A stretch of DNA of 64,000 nt from JANQQJ01 sp046290575. Its GTDB lineage: Bacteria; Pseudomonadota; Alphaproteobacteria; SMXS01. The notes under the pieces are model-generated. The model had not been told where the DNA came from, made no database searches, and saw only the letters and a list, made by a program, of their open reading frames with translations. The stretch lies in NCBI GenBank assembly GCA_046290575.1, contig JBKAGX010000001.1, forward strand, positions 186,001 to 250,000. The letters are read 5' to 3'. Positions 59,700 to 64,000 of the stretch are shown here, one piece after another (position 1 is the stretch's first letter; every line of letters starts with the position of its first letter). A program made the translations under genes and the position numbers.

Positions 59700-60785
59700 T
59701 CAGGGCACCCATGCAAATCTGACCGTATAGACAGGGGGAAGCCGCTCCGGCAGCAGCTGCCAGCTGTCGCCACCGTTGCCTGTCACCCATAGGCCACCGG
59801 AGGTTGAACCCATGGCGAGCCGGTCCCCACCCTCATCGATCGCCAGCGCGTGGCGATAGACCAGGTCATAAGCGTTCGCCTGCGGCAGCCCGTTCGTCAG
59901 CACCTCAGCCGTTTTGCCCCCGTCACGGGTGCGCGTGACGACGAATTTACCGTCCACGGGATAGCGGTATTCGTCTTTAATTGCCGGGACAAACCAGGCG
60001 GTATCCGGATCTTTCGGGTGGACGGCGACTGCGAAGCCGAAGGTCGACGGCCCGAATTCATGGATCTCCTGCCAACTCGCGAGGTCATCGGTCGATTTGA
60101 AGATGCCGTTATGATGCTGAATCCAGTAGGAGTCCGGCGCGCCGGTGCACTGCACCAGCAAATGTGGGTCCTGGACCGCCCCGTCCTCGGCCATGCCGGG
60201 AGGCGTGTAGTCACTGCGCAGACCATCGGCACGCAGCATCCAGCTCTGGCCATCATCTTCGGATACCCAAACCCCACCGCAAGAGACACCGGCGATTAAC
60301 CGGTTTGGATCCCGCACATCAACCACCAGGGAGTGAATGCCCGGCTCGTCATAGCCACCGCCGACCCAGCGCGCCCTTTCCGGGACGTTCCAAAGCGCCT
60401 CGTTTAATACCCAGCTCTCACCGTGATCGTCTGACTGGAACAGGCCGCCGGGAATGGTACCCGCCCACAGCCGTCCGTCCTGCCCATCGCCGCCGGCTTC
60501 CAGCGTCCAGATTAATTTGACGGAAGGCGCGTCCTTGGCATCCGACTTCGCAAAGGCGGGCGGGGCGATCTCGTCCCAGCTTTCACCACAATCTCTCGAC
60601 CGGTGCAGCTTGGCGCCGAAATGCCCCAAATCGAGCGCGGCATAAAGAATGCCGGACCGCGTATCGTGCAGCACGGCGCTAACCGGCTGGCCGAGAAAGA
60701 CCGAGCGTTCCAGCGACCAACCGCCGCCTGCCTCGCGCATGATGAAAAGACCCTTTCGGGTGCCGATCAGCAGTCGATCTTGCAT
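59700..60785 (-). CDS. BNR/sialidase-like repeat (beta-propeller) protein
   Basis: 361 residues with several Ser-x-Asp-x-Gly-x-x-Trp Asp-box motifs: SRDCGESWDEI, SDDHGESWVLN, SEDDGQSWMLR, TRDGGKT and GNGGDSWQLL. Such boxes cap the blades of sialidase-type propellers, but there is no arginine triad that would show sialidase activity. No signal peptide is seen, so it is probably cytosolic. The start MQDRLLIGTRKGLFIMRE is common in uncharacterised relatives. It follows the MoaD-like gene by two bases on the same strand. Confidence 0.82.
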   Translation of the reverse strand: MQDRLLIGTRKGLFIMREAGGGWSLERSVFLGQPVSAVLHDTRSGILYAALDLGHFGAKLHRSRDCGESWDEIAPPAFAKSDAKDAPSVKLIWTLEAGGDGQDGRLWAGTIPGGLFQSDDHGESWVLNEALWNVPERARWVGGGYDEPGIHSLVVDVRDPNRLIAGVSCGGVWVSEDDGQSWMLRADGLRSDYTPPGMAEDGAVQDPHLLVQCTGAPDSYWIQHHNGIFKSTDDLASWQEIHEFGPSTFGFAVAVHPKDPDTAWFVPAIKDEYRYPVDGKFVVTRTRDGGKTAEVLTNGLPQANAYDLVYRHALAIDEGGDRLAMGSTSGGLWVTGNGGDSWQLLPERLPPVYTVRFAWVP

Positions 60786-60787
60786 GA

Positions 60788-61057
60788 CTATCCTCCCGAC
60801 AAGGCCTGCATGACATAGACTTCACTATCCGGACCCACAGGATGGTCGAGGGAACCCTTAAAGTCGATTCGTTCTTCGTCGACGAAAACACAGACATGTT
60901 TTCGCAGGGCACCCTGATCGTCGAGCACATAGGACTGGAGCGCGGGGATCTGCGCGAAAATGCTGCTCAAAATGTCGCTGATCGTCGCGCCGGAGGCCTC
61001 AACAGGCTCATGCGGAACAAGGCGGCGCAGGTGCTGTGTAAAAAAAACCTGCGCCAT
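60788..61057 (-). CDS. MoaD/ThiS family ubiquitin-like protein
   Basis: 89 residues, with the ATG at 61057. The fold is a small ubiquitin-like unit, and the C-terminus is LSGG, the Gly-Gly tail activated by E1-like enzymes and used for sulphur carriage. HVCVFVDEERIDF and VYVMQ are typical strand patterns. A longer in-frame start would overlap maeB, so the short form is better. It stands 7 bases after maeB and 2 bases before the BNR gene. No moaE or thiF-type gene is close by. Confidence 0.8.
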   Translation of the reverse strand: MAQVFFTQHLRRLVPHEPVEASGATISDILSSIFAQIPALQSYVLDDQGALRKHVCVFVDEERIDFKGSLDHPVGPDSEVYVMQALSGG

Positions 61058-61064
61058 AACCCGG

Positions 61065-63329
61065 TCAGATTCGGCTGGAAGCAAAGGATGCCAGCGCAGC
61101 GATGCTGACAATATCTGCAGCCGACGCGCTCATGGGCACGATCTGAACAGATCGTTCCAGACCAACCAGCAGCGGCCCGACAATATCACCGCCACCAAGC
61201 GACTTGATCAATTTGGAGCTGATATTGGCCGAATGCAGCGCCGGCATAACCAGCACATTGGCGGGGCCGGACAGGCGCATGAAGGGGTAGAGCTTCTGCA
61301 ATTCCGGGTCGAGCGCGACATCGGCGGCCATTTCGCCGTCATATTCAAAATCTGTATCCTCGCCGTCCAGAATCTTCACGGCGTCGCGTATCCGGTCACT
61401 GCGGAAGCCTTCCGGATGGCCGAAATTGGCATAGGACAAAAGCGCCACGCGGGGTTCCTGGTCGAACATCCGCGCAGCAGCGGCAGAGCCCAGCACGATA
61501 CCCGCCAGCTGTTCGGCGCTGGGCAGCTCGTTCACCTGGGTATCGGAGATAAATACTGTCCGGTCGCGGCTGACGATCATGGAAAGGCCAAAAACCGTGC
61601 GGCCCGGCTGCGGGTCAATGACACGCCGAACTTCCTCATAGGCGGTGAAATAGTTGCGCGTCGTACCCGTTACCATGGCGTCGGCATGGCCCAGGGCCAG
61701 CATACAGGATGCAAAGATGTTGCGGTCGTTATTCACCATGCGCAGGCAGTCGCGGTAGAGATAGCCCTTTCGCTGGAGCCTCTTATACAAGAACTCGGCA
61801 TATTCCTGATTGTTGGCGCTTTCCCGCGCATTGTGGATTTCCAGCCAGGTTGGATCGTCGATGCCCATATTGCGCATCGCCTTGCGAACCTCTTCCTCGC
61901 GGCCAACCAGAATCGGCGTTCCATAGCCGGCATTGCGGTAGGCGATGGCAGCCCGGATAACCTTGTCTTCTTCGCCTTCTGCAAAGACCACGCGCTTCGG
62001 TTCAGCCCGAACCTCTTCATAGATCATCTGCAGTTTGCCGCTGGTCGGGTTCAGCCGTGCGCTCAGTTCGGCGCGATAGTTGTCCATGTCGATGATCGGC
62101 CGGCGGGCGACGCCGGTGTCCATCGCAGCCTGCGCCACAGCCGGCGGGACGTGGCTGATCAGCCGTGGGTCGAACGGCACCGGGATGATGTAGTCAGGGC
62201 CATAGGTCGGTCGGTGCCCGGCATAGGCGCTGGCGACTTCGTCGGGGACGTCTTCGCGCGCCAGCCCGGCCAGCGCATGGGCCGCCGCAATTTTCATATC
62301 TTCATTGATCGTGGTGGCCCGCACATCCAGCGCCCCGCGGAAAATGTACGGGAAGCCGAGCACGTTGTTCACCTGGTTCGGATAATCCGACCGTCCGGTC
62401 GCGACAATCGCGTCATCGCGTACTTCGGCCACGTCTTCGGGGCTGATCTCCGGGTCGGGATTGGCCATGGCAAAGATGATCGGCTGGTCGGCCATGCTGG
62501 CGACCATGGCCTTGGTAAAGGCGCCTTCGACGGAAAGGCCCCAGGCGACGTCTGCACCCTCCATGGCTTCGGCCAGGGTGCGGGCGTCGGTCTGCGCCGC
62601 GTGTGCCGACTTCCACTGGTTCATGCCTTCTTCGCGGCCCTGATAGATGACGCCCTTGGAATCGCACATGATGACCCGGTCGCTGCCGACACCCATCGCT
62701 TTAATAAGTTCGACGCACGCAATGGCGGCCGCCCCCGCGCCATTGACCACGACCTTCTGACAGTCATGGACGTCACGCCCGGTCAGGTGCAGCGCGTTGA
62801 TCAGGCCGGCGGCCGCGATAATGGCCGTCCCGTGCTGGTCGTCATGGAACACCGGAATGTTCATTTCCTCACGCAACCGCTGCTCGATGATGAAGCATTC
62901 GGGCGCTTTGATGTCCTCCAGATTGATACCGCCGAAGCTGGGGCCCAGCAGGCGCGCGCAATTGATGAAGTCGTCGACGTCCTCGGTATCGACCTCCAGG
63001 TCGATCGAATCCACGTCGGCGAACCGCTTGAACAGCACCGCCTTGCCTTCCATCACCGGCTTGGAGGCGAGCGCGCCCAGATTGCCCAGACCCAGGATCG
63101 CCGTACCGTTGGAGATCACCGCGACCAGATTGCCTTTGGCGGTGTAGTCATAGGCGGCTGATTCGTCATTGGCGATCGCGCGTACGGGCGCGGCCACACC
63201 GGGCGAGTAAGCCAGCGACAGGTCGCGCTGCGTCGCCATCGGTTTGGTTGCAACAATCTCGATTTTTCCGGCGCGGCCCTGGGTGTGGAATAGCAGGGCT
63301 TCGCGCTCAGAATACTTTTCGTCAGCCAT
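61065..63329 (-). CDS. maeB: NADP-dependent malic enzyme with phosphotransacetylase-like domain
   Basis: 754 residues. The N-terminal malic domain has KIEIVATKPMATQRDLSLAYSPGVAAPV and the catalytic tyrosine and Lys-type residues, with GAGAAAIACVELI as part of the nucleotide site. From about residue 430 to the end the protein is phosphotransacetylase-like, as in other bacterial MaeB proteins. It oxidises malate to pyruvate; the second domain is regulatory. I chose the ATG at 63329. It is divergent from mutS, an order common in alphaproteobacteria. Confidence 0.96.
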   Translation of the reverse strand: MADEKYSEREALLFHTQGRAGKIEIVATKPMATQRDLSLAYSPGVAAPVRAIANDESAAYDYTAKGNLVAVISNGTAILGLGNLGALASKPVMEGKAVLFKRFADVDSIDLEVDTEDVDDFINCARLLGPSFGGINLEDIKAPECFIIEQRLREEMNIPVFHDDQHGTAIIAAAGLINALHLTGRDVHDCQKVVVNGAGAAAIACVELIKAMGVGSDRVIMCDSKGVIYQGREEGMNQWKSAHAAQTDARTLAEAMEGADVAWGLSVEGAFTKAMVASMADQPIIFAMANPDPEISPEDVAEVRDDAIVATGRSDYPNQVNNVLGFPYIFRGALDVRATTINEDMKIAAAHALAGLAREDVPDEVASAYAGHRPTYGPDYIIPVPFDPRLISHVPPAVAQAAMDTGVARRPIIDMDNYRAELSARLNPTSGKLQMIYEEVRAEPKRVVFAEGEEDKVIRAAIAYRNAGYGTPILVGREEEVRKAMRNMGIDDPTWLEIHNARESANNQEYAEFLYKRLQRKGYLYRDCLRMVNNDRNIFASCMLALGHADAMVTGTTRNYFTAYEEVRRVIDPQPGRTVFGLSMIVSRDRTVFISDTQVNELPSAEQLAGIVLGSAAAARMFDQEPRVALLSYANFGHPEGFRSDRIRDAVKILDGEDTDFEYDGEMAADVALDPELQKLYPFMRLSGPANVLVMPALHSANISSKLIKSLGGGDIVGPLLVGLERSVQIVPMSASAADIVSIAALASFASSRI

Positions 63330-63521
63330 AAAATTTCTCGGGCATATTGGGGAGTTGGGCACCGGTTGAACCGGCCATCTGCGGTAGGTACGATGGGGGC
63401 GGATTTACCACCTCTTGTCCGGATTGTGAAGCACTGTCATCGCAAACTCGCGTAACAATATTCCAATTTCTAACCTGTATGAGACCTTTTTTAAGGTACA
63501 TGGGGTGAATCGGGTCATATT
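63330..63521. other. 192-bp divergent gap between maeB and mutS
   Basis: Both genes' start regions share this gap and nothing longer was found in it. A TTTTTTAAGG stretch at about 63487-63496 and nearby T-rich bases may hold the mutS promoter, but no clear -35/-10 pair is present. Confidence 0.5.
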
Positions 63522-64000
63522 ATGTCTGTAGCGCAGCCCACCAAGAAGGCTTCCGCGAAGCCGGCCTCGGTGACGCCGATGATGGCCCAATATCTGGGAA
63601 TCAAGGCGGATTATCCAGATTGCTTGCTGTTTTACCGGATGGGCGACTTCTACGAATTGTTCTTCGACGATGCCGTTAAGGCCGCTGCTGCGTTGGACAT
63701 CGCGCTCACCAAACGCGGCAAGCATCTGGGCGAGGATATCCCCATGTGCGGCGTGCCTGTCCACGCAGCAGATTCCTACCTGGCCCGCCTGATCAAGCAC
63801 GGTTTCAAGGTGGCGGTCTGCGAACAGACCGAGGACCCGGCAGAGGCGAAAAAGCGTGGGTCGAAATCTGTCGTCAAACGCGACGTCATCCGCCTGGTAA
63901 CGGCCGGTACACTGACAGAAGACGCGTTGCTGGACGCCAGAGCGCACAATTATCTGGTCGGGCTGGCCCGGGCCGAAGGCGCCTATGCGCTGGCCTGGCT
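63522..64000 (+). CDS. mutS: DNA mismatch repair protein MutS (3' part outside window)
   Basis: 159 codons are visible. The N-terminal mismatch-recognition domain starts VTPMMAQYLGIKADYPDCLLFYRMGDFYELFFDDAV, where FYELF holds the phenylalanine that stacks on the mismatched base, followed by GKHLGEDIPMCGVPVHAADSYLARLI. I chose the ATG at 63522. The rest of the protein lies beyond the window. Confidence 0.97.
   Translation, partial: MSVAQPTKKASAKPASVTPMMAQYLGIKADYPDCLLFYRMGDFYELFFDDAVKAAAALDIALTKRGKHLGEDIPMCGVPVHAADSYLARLIKHGFKVAVCEQTEDPAEAKKRGSKSVVKRDVIRLVTAGTLTEDALLDARAHNYLVGLARAEGAYALAW

Noticed and set aside
60960..63161. 733-residue plus-strand open frame
   Set aside because: It is exactly antisense to maeB, which matches its family throughout; the frame has no recognisable domain and no start signal.

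Overview
This 64 kb window is a gene-dense, GC-rich chromosomal segment that I assign to an alphaproteobacterium. The evidence is gene order and family content: hslV-hslU facing a hisB-DUF2628-hisH-hisA-hisF-hisE-HIT run, dnaK-dnaJ-dapB, hrcA-grpE next to rph-rdgB-hemW, a penicillin-binding-protein activator facing rsmI-yraN-gshB, and maeB divergent from mutS. I cannot name a genus. No rRNA, tRNA, CRISPR array, phage or intact insertion sequence was seen.

Region 1 (1-21 kb) is an accessory catabolic region. It starts with a partial methyltransferase and a histidine phosphatase. A lactonase-like SMP-30 protein and a VOC protein follow, facing a leftward AraC regulator-cupin-HpcH/HpaI aldolase-IclR set; the divergent hyuA-hyuB pair comes next. 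After these come a cytochrome P450, enoyl-CoA hydratase, family III CoA transferase, short-chain dehydrogenase, Rieske oxygenase, glutamine amidotransferase-like protein, pirin, aldehyde dehydrogenase, TIGR03084 protein, glutathione transferase and acetyltransferase. Together these suggest oxidation and CoA-linked breakdown of aromatic, terpenoid or steroid-like compounds; the substrate is not readable from sequence. Intergenic gaps here carry several palindromic repeats, and one copy pair brackets a small GIY-YIG nuclease gene.

Region 2 (21-48 kb) is mostly housekeeping: the HslVU protease, histidine biosynthesis, adenosine kinase-like protein, endonuclease III, CreD, DapB, DnaKJ, GrpE, HrcA, RNase PH, RdgB, HemW, a second P450, a periplasmic lipoprotein, RsmI, YraN and glutathione synthetase. 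Between dnaK and grpE lies an ancient tandem duplication of a copper-chaperone-like lipoprotein. Its second copy has lost the histidine ligands, and a 17-codon fossil of the neighbouring cupin gene is trapped between the two copies.

Region 3 (48-64 kb) has an RND/MMPL exporter-LolA-like-outer membrane barrel operon behind a perfect palindromic operator. A dispersed palindromic repeat forms the start and signal-peptide region of the barrel gene. Next come comM and a convergent AAA ATPase with an MshEN-type (potential c-di-GMP binding) N-terminus, whose disordered tail is written antisense over the end of comM. Then follow an AmpG-type transporter, OlsB, a PEP-CTERM protein, a BNR-repeat protein paired with a MoaD/ThiS-like protein, malic enzyme and the start of mutS.

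The points I find most worth following up are the GIY-YIG gene bracketed by inverted repeat copies, the repeat-derived signal peptide, the copper-chaperone/cupin duplication fossil, the MshEN-AAA ATPase, and the BNR/MoaD pair.
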